DNA of 52,251 nt from Salinisphaera shabanensis E1L3A (GTDB lineage Bacteria; Pseudomonadota; Gammaproteobacteria; Nevskiales; Salinisphaeraceae), in contig NZ_AFNV02000028.1 of assembly GCF_000215955.2 (NCBI RefSeq), positions 1-52,251 of the forward strand. The letters run 5' to 3'. The stretch's first letter is position 1. Each line of letters begins with the position of its first letter. Both the position numbers and the translations under genes were made by a program. The notes beneath the pieces are model-generated. The model had not been told where the DNA came from. It made no database searches and saw nothing but the letters and a program-made list of their open reading frames with translations. Below are positions 25,867 through 34,966 of the stretch, one piece after another.

Positions 25867-27333
25867 ATGGGCATTCAACTTCTCAACGCGCTTACCGCGT
25901 CGTCTGCCGAGAACGGCACAAAAGGCGGTGCGGCGGGCAACAAGCCGCAGGGGGACGTGAGTTTCTCGGCGGTGCTCGCGGATCGCAGCCGCACGGATGC
26001 GCGTGATACCAACGCGACGACCATCGCCAAGGATGCTGCGCTCAAGCAGGGCGAAGCGTCGTCGCACGCCGATCGAAAAACACAACCCACAACCGATGCG
26101 TCGGCACGCGATCTGCTGGCCGTACGTCACGGCACAACGGATCCACGCACGGCAAACCAGCCCCTGACCGCGGACCGCGAAAAACAGACAGAGGGCCGAG
26201 CCCAAACCAAGCGCCTGCCTGACACGCGTTTGGCCGATAGCTCGACCGACGCGGATCTGACCATCGCAGAAGCCGAAACAGAGGGCGATTCCGACAAGAC
26301 CGTATTCGCCGACATAAGCTGGAACGCGATTGCCGTACCGCTGCAGCACGGCGCGGCTGGTGCGACGACCACCCAGACCAAGACAACGCACGCGACGGTC
26401 GCCACTGCCGCGACCGACACGCAGGCTACCGCAGGCAAAGCCACTGGGCTGGTCGAATTGCAGTCGTCCATACCGAATGCCGGGCAATTGGCGACTGCCG
26501 CCGCCGATGGCGCCCCTAACCCGCGCACGCTCGACGCACGCGCACAGCAAACGGCGCGTAAGGCCGGCGATACCGCGCTACGCCTTACGGCCGATAGCGA
26601 CGGCCTCGTCAAACAAGGCGAAGACGCGCTTGCCAGCGATCGCGTCCGTATTGCCGTGGCCGCGCAAAACACGAACACCGACGCGCGCGCCCCGGCCGCC
26701 TGGGCTGCTTTCGCCGGCGATGTGTTTCAGCCGGCCCGCGGTAGCCGCTTTACGACAACCGGCACGAGCGCCGAGTCCGGCGCGGACGCGCTGGATATGA
26801 AGTCGCTGCCCAATACGACTACAGCGATCCAGGGCGCGGCCGGCAATAGCTTTGCCGCGAGCACGCCGCCGGCCGCACTAAGTGCAAGCGTGAACGCCCC
26901 GCTGGGCAGCGAGGCCTGGAAACAGGCGATCAATCAGCAGGCGCTGCGCTTGAGCCATGTCGGCGATGGCGCCGCGGAGCTCACACTCTATCCACGTGAG
27001 CTGGGCCAGCTTCATGTTTCACTCAAGATGGGCGAGCACGCACAGCTGCATTTCGCGTCGGCCCATGCCGACGTACGCGCAGCGGTCGAGGCAGCGTTGC
27101 CCCAGCTACGCCACGCCTTTGCGGAAAGCGGCATCAACCTCGGTCAGACATCGGTCAGCGACCAGGGTACGAACCCGAACTCATCGAACGACAATGGCAG
27201 TGGTCGCGCTCAGGGCCGCACGACAATCGCCGATACCGGTGACGTGGCGACAGCAGATACGCTGACCGCGCCCGTAGCCGTTACCACGCTGGCCGGGCGC
27301 ACGCTCGACGGCGGTATCGACATTTTCGCATAG
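25867..27333 (+). CDS. fliK: flagellar hook-length control protein FliK
   Basis: Secreted molecular ruler of 488 residues that measures the hook and switches export specificity. The N-terminal ~330 residues are a low-complexity Ala/Thr/Asp-rich ruler region. The C-terminal Flg_hook domain contains ALRLSHVGDGAAELTLYPRELGQLHVSL, a late VRAAVEAALPQLRHAFAESGI and a short tail. FliK is usually 370-450 residues in gammaproteobacteria, so this one is rather long, which would fit a longer hook if the ruler model holds. It is the last gene of the fliF-K block. Confidence 0.93.
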   Translation: MGIQLLNALTASSAENGTKGGAAGNKPQGDVSFSAVLADRSRTDARDTNATTIAKDAALKQGEASSHADRKTQPTTDASARDLLAVRHGTTDPRTANQPLTADREKQTEGRAQTKRLPDTRLADSSTDADLTIAEAETEGDSDKTVFADISWNAIAVPLQHGAAGATTTQTKTTHATVATAATDTQATAGKATGLVELQSSIPNAGQLATAAADGAPNPRTLDARAQQTARKAGDTALRLTADSDGLVKQGEDALASDRVRIAVAAQNTNTDARAPAAWAAFAGDVFQPARGSRFTTTGTSAESGADALDMKSLPNTTTAIQGAAGNSFAASTPPAALSASVNAPLGSEAWKQAINQQALRLSHVGDGAAELTLYPRELGQLHVSLKMGEHAQLHFASAHADVRAAVEAALPQLRHAFAESGINLGQTSVSDQGTNPNSSNDNGSGRAQGRTTIADTGDVATADTLTAPVAVTTLAGRTLDGGIDIFA

Positions 27334-27389
27334 TGATGTGAAACCCGGCCGGCTCATGCCTGCCCGACTTTTAAGGACACCTATCGCTC

Positions 27390-27875
27390 ATGGCCACTTC
27401 GCCCCCCAACGCTTCCGGCAGCAACCGCACGCTCTGGCTCATCATCATGGCGCTGGCGCTGATCATCGTGACCGGTGCAGCGATCGGCGGTACCTATTTC
27501 TTCATGAACGACGGCGATAAGGCCGCCGCGGCACCCGCGCATGCACCGGCGGTGCCCAAGCCTGCGCCGGTATTCGTGGAGATCGACCCGTTCACGGCCA
27601 ACCTGCGCGACCCGCGCGGGCGTATCCTTTATGTGCGTATCGCGGTTAAGGTCGACGATGAAAAGGCAGCAAAGAAGCTTGCCGAACACATGCCGCAGGT
27701 ACGTAACCGTATTCTCATGACAATCGCCGATACCCAGGCCGATAACCTGACCAGCGCAAACGGCAAACAATCGCTTGCCAACACGCTGCAGGTCGCCATC
27801 GCCAGACCGTTCGACGAGGACGAAGACGCCATTGGCGTACAGGAAGTCCTTTTCACTGATTTCATCGTTCAATAG
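27390..27875 (+). CDS. fliL: flagellar basal body-associated protein FliL
   Basis: Single-pass inner-membrane protein of 161 residues found around the stator. A membrane helix lies at ~14-36 (LWLIIMALALIIVTGAAIGG), followed by a Pro/Ala-rich linker and the periplasmic domain (FVEIDPFTANLRDPRGRILYV, then VRNRILMTIADTQADNL). It begins the fliL-R block 56 bases after fliK and is followed by fliM after 9 bases. Confidence 0.95.
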   Translation: MATSPPNASGSNRTLWLIIMALALIIVTGAAIGGTYFFMNDGDKAAAAPAHAPAVPKPAPVFVEIDPFTANLRDPRGRILYVRIAVKVDDEKAAKKLAEHMPQVRNRILMTIADTQADNLTSANGKQSLANTLQVAIARPFDEDEDAIGVQEVLFTDFIVQ

Positions 27876-27884
27876 GCAGCGCTC

Positions 27885-28895
27885 GTGTCCAACGACGACA
27901 TGCTTTCACAGGACGAAATCGACTCGCTGATGCTTGGCGTCAGCGGCGATGACGAACCGTCCTCGTCCAAAGCGGATAATGGTGGCAAACGTATCCGCGC
28001 CTTTGATCCGAACGATCAACAGCGCGTGGTGCACGGACGCCTGCATGCATTCGACATCATCAACGAACGCTTTGCGCGACGTTTTCGCATGTCGCTGTTC
28101 AATCTGATCCGGCGCAACGCTGACATTACCGTGGGCCGAATCAAGATTCAGAAATACAAGGATTTCACCCGCAATCTGCCGGTGCCGGCCAACATCAACC
28201 TGATCAGCATCAAGCCGCTGCGCGGCAACGCGCTGGTCGTGTTCCCGCCAAATCTGGTCTACCTGGTCGTCGACAGTCTGTTTGGCGGCGATGGACGCTT
28301 TCTCACGCGCTCGGAAGGTCGCGAATTCACACATACCGAACAGCGCATCATTCAACGACTGCTTTCGCTGGCACTGGAAAGCTATGCCGAAGGCTGGAAA
28401 AGCGTCTACCCGGTCGAGCTGGAATATCAGCGCGCCGAGATGCAGGTGAAGTTTACGAACATCACCAACAACGACAACGAACTCGTGATCAGCTCGACTT
28501 TTCATGTCGAGGTGGGCGCTTTCGGCAGCGATTTCCAGATCTGCATGCCGTACTCGATGATCGAACCCATCAAGGATCTGCTGTCCGGCCCGTTGCAAAA
28601 GCGGGATCCGGAAGAGGAACAACAGCGTACTCGCCAGCTTGCCGGCGAGATCAAGCAAAGCCATATCAAGCTGATCGCCGATTTCACTCAGATCGAGACC
28701 ACGCTCGGCCGCGTCGCCCGTCTGGAAGTCGGAGACGTACTGCCGATCGATCTACCGCGCGCCATTACTGCCCGCGTTGATGGCGTGCCGGTTCTCGAAT
28801 GCGACTACGGTCGGCTTAACGACCGCAAGGCACTACGCGTGACACGTGTCATCAACCAAGAGGCTTCAAAGTCCAACCAGGGACCTAAAAAATGA
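27885..28895 (+). CDS. fliM: flagellar motor switch protein FliM
   Basis: C-ring protein of 336 residues that receives phospho-CheY. The N-terminal CheY-binding peptide (MLSQDEIDSLM) is intact. The middle domain contains FNLIRRNADITVG and NLISIKPLRGNALVVF with the FliG-binding GGDGR region, and a SpoA-type C-terminal domain contacts FliN. The GTG at 27885 fits the family start and leaves a 9-base gap after fliL. Its stop overlaps the fliN start (ATGA). Confidence 0.97.
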   Translation: MSNDDMLSQDEIDSLMLGVSGDDEPSSSKADNGGKRIRAFDPNDQQRVVHGRLHAFDIINERFARRFRMSLFNLIRRNADITVGRIKIQKYKDFTRNLPVPANINLISIKPLRGNALVVFPPNLVYLVVDSLFGGDGRFLTRSEGREFTHTEQRIIQRLLSLALESYAEGWKSVYPVELEYQRAEMQVKFTNITNNDNELVISSTFHVEVGAFGSDFQICMPYSMIEPIKDLLSGPLQKRDPEEEQQRTRQLAGEIKQSHIKLIADFTQIETTLGRVARLEVGDVLPIDLPRAITARVDGVPVLECDYGRLNDRKALRVTRVINQEASKSNQGPKK

Positions 28896-29389
28896 ACGAT
28901 CAAATGCCCCAAAGCGGCGCCGACGACGATTGGGCCGCCGCGCTTGCCGAACAAGCAAGTACTGAAGCCGAGTCCGAAACCGGCGGCGACAGCATGGAGG
29001 ACGCCTGGGGCGAGGCCATGGCAGAACAGGCCGAAACCGAGGCCGAAACCTCCCCCCGTCCGAAAGCCACGAGCGCCGGCGACAGCGTGTTCAAGCCGCT
29101 CGCCGATGAAGCCAAGGCCGGCACGCCACGCGAACTCGACATGATCATGGAGATCCCGGTCACGTTGTCGGTGGAATTGGGACAGACCCGCCTGACCATT
29201 CGCGAACTGCTCGACCTGGCCCAGGGATCGGTGGTGGAACTCGATGGCCTGGCCGGCGAACCGATGTCGATCCTGGTCAACGGCTATCTCATCGCCCAAG
29301 GCGAAGTCGTCGTTGTCGATGAAAAATACGGCATTCGTATCACCGAAATCGTGACCCGTTCGGAAAGAATCCACAAACTCAACAAATGA
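28892..29389 (+). CDS. fliN: flagellar motor switch protein FliN
   Basis: C-ring protein of 165 residues. The C-terminal SpoA domain is typical (DMIMEIPVTLSVELGQTRLTIRELLDLAQGSVVELD, then GEVVVVDEKYGIRITEIV). The N-terminal ~75 residues form an acidic Glu/Ala/Asp-rich extension with DDDWAAALAEQ and EDAWGEAMAEQ, which is typical of the longer FliN proteins. It overlaps both fliM and fliO by 4 bases. Confidence 0.97.
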   Translation: MNDQMPQSGADDDWAAALAEQASTEAESETGGDSMEDAWGEAMAEQAETEAETSPRPKATSAGDSVFKPLADEAKAGTPRELDMIMEIPVTLSVELGQTRLTIRELLDLAQGSVVELDGLAGEPMSILVNGYLIAQGEVVVVDEKYGIRITEIVTRSERIHKLNK

Positions 29390-29895
29390 ACGAAGACGAG
29401 GCGCAACAAACGATGAATGCGGCGCAGGACGCGCCGCGTACGGGTTCGGCCGACTGGCTTCATGGCCGCGCCCAGACGGGTGCCGATACGCCGTCCGTTG
29501 CCGTACCGAAAGCCAACGGCTCGCTCGGCATGGAGAGTATCGGGCGCACATCGCTCGGGCTGATCGTGGTCATCGCGCTGATCTTCGCTTGCAGCGCATT
29601 GCTCAAACGTTTCGGCCCCTATCGCAAACGCGGCGGGCGTTCGCTCGACATCATCGCCAGCCAGAGTCTGGGCCCGCGCGAGCGTGTGGTGGTCATCGAA
29701 GTCGAAGACACCTGGCTGGTGCTGGGCGTTGCGCCCAACAGCGTGAACACGCTTCACACCATGCCTGCCGGCGAGCGCGACCAACCTGAACAGACCCGCC
29801 GCGACAAGCGATCAAACCCCAGCTTCGGCGAAGCGCTGAGCGAAAACCTGCGCCGCGCCGGCGCGCGCTTTACCCGTAACGACCGAGGCCGCTGA
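29386..29895 (+). CDS. fliO: flagellar biosynthesis protein FliO
   Basis: Inner-membrane protein of 169 residues that helps assemble the FliP pentamer. One membrane helix lies at ~50-70 ([18 protein letters not shown]), followed by a basic stretch and the cytoplasmic [27 protein letters not shown] segment that defines the family. Start and stop overlap neighbouring genes: 4 bases with fliN, and TGATG with fliP. The Asn/Gln-rich N-terminus is poorly conserved, as usual. Confidence 0.92.
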   Translation: MNEDEAQQTMNAAQDAPRTGSADWLHGRAQTGADTPSVAVPKANGSLGMESIGRTSLGLIVVIALIFACSALLKRFGPYRKRGGRSLDIIASQSLGPRERVVVIEVEDTWLVLGVAPNSVNTLHTMPAGERDQPEQTRRDKRSNPSFGEALSENLRRAGARFTRNDRGR

Positions 29896-30653
29896 TGGGC
29901 CGTTTTTCGATACGCCTGCTGCTTGCGCTGCTCGGGCTTACCCTGAGTTTTGCCGTGGGCGCGCAGGAACCGAGCGCGCTGCCCGGGGTCGTCGCGCGCC
30001 CGCTCGAGGATGGCGGCCAGTCCTGGACCCTGTCGGTGCAGACGCTGGTGCTGCTCACGGCCATGGCCTTCCTGCCGGCCGTGCTGTTGATGATGACCGG
30101 CTTTACACGAATCATCATCGTGTTGAGCCTGTTGCGCAGTGCCATCGGCACACCCACGGCGCCCCCGAATCAGGTCCTGCTGGGATTGGCGCTGTTTCTG
30201 ACTTTCTTCGTGATGTCGCCCGTATTCGAGCGCATCTACGACGTCGCCTACGAGCCACTATCGCGCGACGAAATCACGTTCCAGCAGGCATTGCAGAATG
30301 GCGTACAGCCGCTGCGCGAATTCATGCTGCGCCAGACGCGCGAGAGCGACCTGGCCATGTTTGCCAATCTCGGCAACATTCCGCCCATGCAGGGCCCGGA
30401 AGACGTCCCGCTGCGGCTGCTCTTGCCCGCGTTCGTGACCAGCGAGCTCAAAACGGCCTTCCAGGTCGGCTTCATGATCTTCATTCCGTTTCTGATCATC
30501 GACCTGGTCGTGGCCAGCGTGCTCATGTCGCTGGGCATGATGATGGTGCCACCGGCGACCATCTCTCTGCCGTTCAAGCTCATGCTGTTCGTGCTTGTGG
30601 ACGGCTGGACGCTGCTGATCGGCTCGCTGGCCGACAGCTTTTTCATGACCTAG
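29895..30653 (+). CDS. fliP: flagellar export gate protein FliP
   Basis: Core subunit of the FliP5Q4R1 export gate, 252 residues with an N-terminal signal peptide and four membrane helices. Signatures include [47 protein letters not shown] and [20 protein letters not shown]. The start codon overlaps the fliO stop. A 15-base gap containing GGGAG leads to fliQ. Confidence 0.97.
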   Translation: MGRFSIRLLLALLGLTLSFAVGAQEPSALPGVVARPLEDGGQSWTLSVQTLVLLTAMAFLPAVLLMMTGFTRIIIVLSLLRSAIGTPTAPPNQVLLGLALFLTFFVMSPVFERIYDVAYEPLSRDEITFQQALQNGVQPLREFMLRQTRESDLAMFANLGNIPPMQGPEDVPLRLLLPAFVTSELKTAFQVGFMIFIPFLIIDLVVASVLMSLGMMMVPPATISLPFKLMLFVLVDGWTLLIGSLADSFFMT

Positions 30654-30668
30654 GGAGAAGAATCGAGC

Positions 30669-30938
30669 ATGAGTCCCGCAACCGTCATGGAACTGGCCTA
30701 TCAGGGCATGAAAGTCACCCTGCTGATGGCCACGCCGCTGCTTTTGACCGCTCTGCTAGTGGGTCTGGTCGTCAGTCTCTTTCAAGCTGCCACCCAGATC
30801 AACGAGATGACGCTGTCGTTCATCCCCAAGATCCTGGCCGTGTTCGCCGTACTGATCGTTGCCGGGCCCTGGATGCTCGGACTGATACAGGATTTCACCC
30901 GCGATCTGTTTTTAAGCATTCCCGGCCTGATCGGCTAA
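30669..30938 (+). CDS. fliQ: flagellar export gate protein FliQ
   Basis: Small two-helix export-gate protein of 89 residues. The family signature LVVSLFQAATQINEMTLSFIPKI is intact, and the length equals that of E. coli FliQ. A GGGAGA ribosome site stands before the ATG. It is followed by fliR after 21 bases. Confidence 0.97.
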   Translation: MSPATVMELAYQGMKVTLLMATPLLLTALLVGLVVSLFQAATQINEMTLSFIPKILAVFAVLIVAGPWMLGLIQDFTRDLFLSIPGLIG

Positions 30939-30959
30939 GCGCCGTACGCGCTTTTATCG

Positions 30960-31751
30960 ATGATCGAGTTCACCACGAGCCAGATCACGCCCTGGGTCAT
31001 GGCCATGTTCTGGCCGTTCGTTCGCATTCTCGCGTTCGTCGCGGTCGCGCCGATATTCGGCGAAAACAGCTTGTCCCGGGTTTCCAAGGTGGGATTGGCG
31101 GTACTAATCGCTTTTATCATCGCCCCTACCCTGCCGCCTCCACCCGACATCCCGCCCGTGTCCTACGTCGGCGTGTGGCTGATCGTGCAACAGGTGCTCA
31201 TCGGCATTGCCATGGGCATGGTCATGCGCGTGGTATTCGCTACCGTGCGGGCGGCCGGCGACTATATCGGTCTGCAGATGGGTCTGGGCTTTGCCTCGTT
31301 CTATTCTGCCGCCATGGGCGCCAATATCATGGTGCTCGCACAGATCCTGAACGTGTTCGCGTTGCTGTTCTTTCTGGCCTTCGATGGGCATCTGATCATG
31401 CTTCAGGTGCTCGCGTTCACGTTCGTCGAACTGCCGATCGGGGCGGGGGCGATCGAAGCCGACGGCTGGTACACGCTGGTGCGCTGGGGCGGCACGGTTT
31501 TCAGCGCAGGGCTCGGCCTGGCCCTGCCGCTGGTGACCGCGCTGTTAACCATCAACATGGCACTCGGCATTCTCAACCGCGCCTCCCCTCAGCTGTCGAT
31601 CTTCTCGATCGGCTTCCCGCTGACTTTGCTCTCGGGCGTCGTGCTTTTGTACTTCATGGTGCCGGAGCTCGGCGGGCTGTTCGAGCAGATGTTCGCAAAC
31701 GGTATCCAGGCAATGGGTGCAGTATTGGGCGCGATGGCCGGTACCGCGTGA
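30960..31751 (+). CDS. fliR: flagellar export gate protein FliR
   Basis: Export-gate subunit of 263 residues with about six membrane helices. Typical segments are FWPFVRILAFVAVAPIFGE, GEYIG-like AAGDYIGLQMGLGFASFY and LALPLVTALLTINMALGILNRASPQLSIFSIGFPLTL. It is the last gene of fliL-R. A convergent terminator at 31948-31979 separates it from flgL. FlhB, which partners FliR in the gate, is encoded in the che-flh operon. Confidence 0.97.
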   Translation: MIEFTTSQITPWVMAMFWPFVRILAFVAVAPIFGENSLSRVSKVGLAVLIAFIIAPTLPPPPDIPPVSYVGVWLIVQQVLIGIAMGMVMRVVFATVRAAGDYIGLQMGLGFASFYSAAMGANIMVLAQILNVFALLFFLAFDGHLIMLQVLAFTFVELPIGAGAIEADGWYTLVRWGGTVFSAGLGLALPLVTALLTINMALGILNRASPQLSIFSIGFPLTLLSGVVLLYFMVPELGGLFEQMFANGIQAMGAVLGAMAGTA

Positions 31752-31947
31752 AAGAGGATCGGTTTGCGCCTACCCGAGCCGTGCAGCCAGCGCTCACTCA
31801 TACGGTAGAAGCAGATTTCGCTATCGCTAAATGCGCTGTCGGCAGAACCCGCAGATCGAATCCACAACCGGAAGTTCGAACGAGGCACCGTGCCGCCTGC
31901 GGACTCGGCGCGCCTCAGCACTTGTTTGCCGGCCTGATAGATCGCAA

Positions 31948-31979
31948 AAAGCCCGCAGCGCACAAGCGCTGCGGGCTTT
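31948..31979. terminator. convergent terminator between fliR and flgL
   Basis: A perfect 13-bp stem (AAAGCCCGCAGCG with CGCTGCGGGCTTT) and a 6-base loop. On the minus strand it is followed by TTTTT counting stem bases, so it is strongest for flgL. The plus side has a short T stretch and can stop fliR transcripts. The remaining ~195 bases after fliR hold no gene. Confidence 0.9.
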
Positions 31980-31999
31980 CGCTCTCAACCTATACGAGT

Positions 32000-33214
32000 T
32001 TAGAGATTGAACATCGACAATTTCTGAATATCGGTGAACGTCTTCTGTGAAAACTGCAGTGCCACTTGAGCAAGGCTGTATTCCGAATAGGCCGACATGT
32101 AGTCGAGATCCTCGAGCTGCGAACGCGTCGTATCGTAGTTGAGCGAGCGTGCATCGCCGACCGTATCCAGAGTATCCAGTTCGTTAAGCCGCGAGCCCAG
32201 CGACGCGCGCACGGTCAATACGTTGTCGAGCGAATTCGAAACCTTGCGATGCGCGCTGTTCAAACCGTTCTCAAGCGCCGCCCGTGCCGCCGGCGTATCG
32301 GTGCCTTTTTTCAGGACATCAATCACGCTGGCAATCGTGTTGAGAATGTTGTTGTCTTCGTCGCGGTCGTAGGCAAAAGTGAAACCGTCGCCGTCAGCCG
32401 GCGTTCCCTTGATGCTCACGCGCATGCTGTCGCCCAGCTCAATCGGCTCGCCTGCCACGTAGGGCTGATCGGCCACCACCGTTTCGCCCGTGCTGGCGTT
32501 CGCCACCGTATAACGAATCTCGCCATCTGACTCGCTGAAGCTGACCTGGAATTCGTTGCCGAAATCAGCGCTTGACGAGTTGGCCACGTTAATCGAACCG
32601 AACACGCCGGTACCGGCATTGCCGGCATCGGCGGTGCCCACGTACTGGGCGCTATCGGTGACCGAGGCGAACACCCGCGTGCCCGTATCGTTGGTGGCCA
32701 TCATGCGGGAGGCGTCCACGCGGAGGTTTTGCAGGCCCTCATCGCCCTGATAGCTCACGCGCCCGCCGGATTCAACGAACGGCTGCCGATCCCCATCGTG
32801 GCCAGAAAATATGTAACGGCCGTTGCCATCCTGGGCGTTGGCACTGCCCAGCATCTGGGCATAAATTCCTTCCAGCTCGGTGGCGATCGAGTTTCGATCG
32901 GCATCGCTGTACGTGCCATTACCGGCTTTGACCAGCAACGGCGTGACCGCTTGCAATGCTTTCGTGACCTGGTCCAGCTCGGCTTCTTCAGACGATAGAT
33001 TCCGCCGCGCCGCGGTACGGCTGGCTTCGAACTGATCGTTTACCGCGCTGGCCTGTGATACCACTAGCGACTGTGATGCGGCGCGCGGGTCGTCGGCGGG
33101 CGTAACAATCTTCTTGCCGCTCGCCAACTGCTGGCCAACTTCAGCGACCTTGCCCTGCTGACGCAAGATCGACTGCATGCTCATGCTGTAGATCGAATTG
33201 GTGCTCAAGCGCAT
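32000..33214 (-). CDS. flgL: flagellar hook-filament junction protein FlgL
   Basis: Hook-associated protein 3, 404 residues, joining FlgK to the filament. The N-terminal flagellin-like helix contains QQLASGKKIVTPADDPRAASQSL, and the C-terminus MSAYSEYSLAQVALQFSQKTFTDIQKLSMFNL is typical. The ATG at 33214 (MRLSTNSIYSM) matches the family start; in-frame sequence upstream would overlap flgK. It follows flgK after 22 bases and is probably transcribed from the FliA promoter before flgK. Confidence 0.96.
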   Translation of the reverse strand: MRLSTNSIYSMSMQSILRQQGKVAEVGQQLASGKKIVTPADDPRAASQSLVVSQASAVNDQFEASRTAARRNLSSEEAELDQVTKALQAVTPLLVKAGNGTYSDADRNSIATELEGIYAQMLGSANAQDGNGRYIFSGHDGDRQPFVESGGRVSYQGDEGLQNLRVDASRMMATNDTGTRVFASVTDSAQYVGTADAGNAGTGVFGSINVANSSSADFGNEFQVSFSESDGEIRYTVANASTGETVVADQPYVAGEPIELGDSMRVSIKGTPADGDGFTFAYDRDEDNNILNTIASVIDVLKKGTDTPAARAALENGLNSAHRKVSNSLDNVLTVRASLGSRLNELDTLDTVGDARSLNYDTTRSQLEDLDYMSAYSEYSLAQVALQFSQKTFTDIQKLSMFNL

Positions 33215-33236
33215 GACGTTTGCCTTTACGTGAAGA

Positions 33237-34865
33237 CTAGGCGCGAATGCCAAGCAGCGTATCGAACAGGCTTGCAGCCGTTTCGATCACCCGGGCATTC
33301 GCTTGATACATTTGTTGGTAATACATCAGATTGACGCGCTCTTCATCGAGATTGACCCCCGAAACCGACTGTTGTGCGGTTTCGAGTTCGCTGGTGAGCA
33401 TGTCCTGCGCGCTGCTGTTGACCTGCAACGAGCGCGTCTTGTTACCGATATCACTCACCAACCGCGCGTAGCCACTGTTGAAGCTGCTATCACCTTCGAT
33501 CGCCGGCTCGTCCTGCAAGGCAGCCAGTGCCAGTGCATTCGTGTTATCGCCGGTGCCGCCGCCCTGGCCTGCAGCGATCGCTGCCGTGCTCTTGACGGCC
33601 ACTTCCATGGCTGCGGCGGCCCGATCAAGCGGCTTGATGGTAAACGCGTCGCCGTCTAGCGGTTCACCTTGAATCTGCACCTCGACACCGTCGAACTGCA
33701 ACGGCATCTCATCGCCCCCGAAAAAGCGTTTTTCGCCGTCGCTTAGACGCGTGAGCTTGTAAGAACTGGTGTCTCCGTCGTATTCGAGCCGGTAGTTGCT
33801 CGCGCGTACTTCGGCGCTCGCGCCTTCGGTGAACTTAACGTCGAGTGTGGCCGTACTGTTGTTGTTCGCGTCGCTGAAACTCACCGGGCTGCCGGCTTCG
33901 AAGAATGCGCCACCGGCCTGGCCCTTGAGGGTCGTACCGCCCTGGTGAACCTCGTTTACCCGCGTGGACAGCGTATGCGCGATCTGATCCAGGCGCAGCT
34001 CTGCAGGCTCGAGCGAATCCTTGCGGAACGCGAGTAGGCCGCCAACCGTACCGCCTTTGATGCTCGACTCCGAAAGTTCACGCACCTGGCCGTTTCCGAC
34101 CTTGAAACCGATCGCCGAGCGCGTCGGATCGGCACTGGAATCAACCAGCGCCAGGGATTTCGCACCGTTTGCATCCACCAATGGCTGTCCTGCAACCATG
34201 ATGTGATAGGAGTTGCCATCCTGAACCGACAGCTTTACGTCGACCAGATCGCCCAATGCCGATACCAGCTGGTCACGCTGATCAAGCAGATTGTTCGGCG
34301 GCTGGCCGGTCTTTGCCTGGGCCTGCACGATCTGGGTATTCAGGCCGGATATCTGCTCGGCATAGTTGTTGACCTGGGTAACGGCTCCGTTGATCTGCGA
34401 TTCAACGCTTTCGCCCATATCCGACAGATATTCCGAGAATGCCCGGAACTGTGCCGTCATGCTGTTGGCATCGCCGAGCAGCGATTCGCGCGCGGCGGAG
34501 TCCGCCGGGCTTGCGGACAACGTCTGCATACCACCGAAAAACTTCTGCATCAGCGGTGCAAGGCCGGCTTCGCGGTCGCCCAGAAGGTTGTTGACTTGCG
34601 AGATCTGGCCGAGATGGGTGTCCAGTGCGCTCGAACGACTCTGGGCGTCGTTGAGCTGCCCGGTCAGGTACTGCTGATACTGGCGCTCAACACCCGTCGT
34701 ACGTACCCCGCCGCCCTGGCCGTTGCCGGTCTGTGACGTGCTCAGCCCGGCGACCTGGCGACTGTAGCCCGGGGTGTTGACGTTGCTGATGTTGTTGCTG
34801 GTCGTCGCCAGCGCGGTTTGCGCTGCGCCGAGGCCACTCAAGGCGATGCCGAAGAGATTGGACAT
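33237..34865 (-). CDS. flgK: flagellar hook-filament junction protein FlgK
   Basis: Hook-associated protein 1, 542 residues. The N-terminus has the rod/hook-family motif LATTSNNISNVNTPGYSRQ, and the C-terminus ends NLMYYQQMYQANARVIETAASLFDTLL. The protein assembles between the hook and FlgL. It has its own FliA-type promoter at 34916-34942, so it can be made late together with flgL, in addition to read-through from the flgB-J operon. Confidence 0.97.
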   Translation of the reverse strand: MSNLFGIALSGLGAAQTALATTSNNISNVNTPGYSRQVAGLSTSQTGNGQGGGVRTTGVERQYQQYLTGQLNDAQSRSSALDTHLGQISQVNNLLGDREAGLAPLMQKFFGGMQTLSASPADSAARESLLGDANSMTAQFRAFSEYLSDMGESVESQINGAVTQVNNYAEQISGLNTQIVQAQAKTGQPPNNLLDQRDQLVSALGDLVDVKLSVQDGNSYHIMVAGQPLVDANGAKSLALVDSSADPTRSAIGFKVGNGQVRELSESSIKGGTVGGLLAFRKDSLEPAELRLDQIAHTLSTRVNEVHQGGTTLKGQAGGAFFEAGSPVSFSDANNNSTATLDVKFTEGASAEVRASNYRLEYDGDTSSYKLTRLSDGEKRFFGGDEMPLQFDGVEVQIQGEPLDGDAFTIKPLDRAAAAMEVAVKSTAAIAAGQGGGTGDNTNALALAALQDEPAIEGDSSFNSGYARLVSDIGNKTRSLQVNSSAQDMLTSELETAQQSVSGVNLDEERVNLMYYQQMYQANARVIETAASLFDTLLGIRA

Positions 34866-34915
34866 GATCGCTCTACAAGTTTGGCATGCGCACCATCGGT
34901 GCGGTCATGAAGAAA

Positions 34916-34942
34916 ATAACGGCAAAAGCGCAAAAAAGTTGA
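34916..34942 (-). promoter_or_regulatory. sigma-28 promoter of flgKL
   Basis: On the minus strand TCAACTTT, 11 bases, GCCGTTAT matches TAAAGTTT-N11-GCCGATAA at 6 of 8 bases in each box with exact spacing. It lies in the 101-base gap between flgJ and flgK, about 50 bases before the flgK start, where enterics also have a late promoter. Confidence 0.75.
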
Positions 34943-34966
34943 ATGACTTCCCTGCCCCGCTCGACC

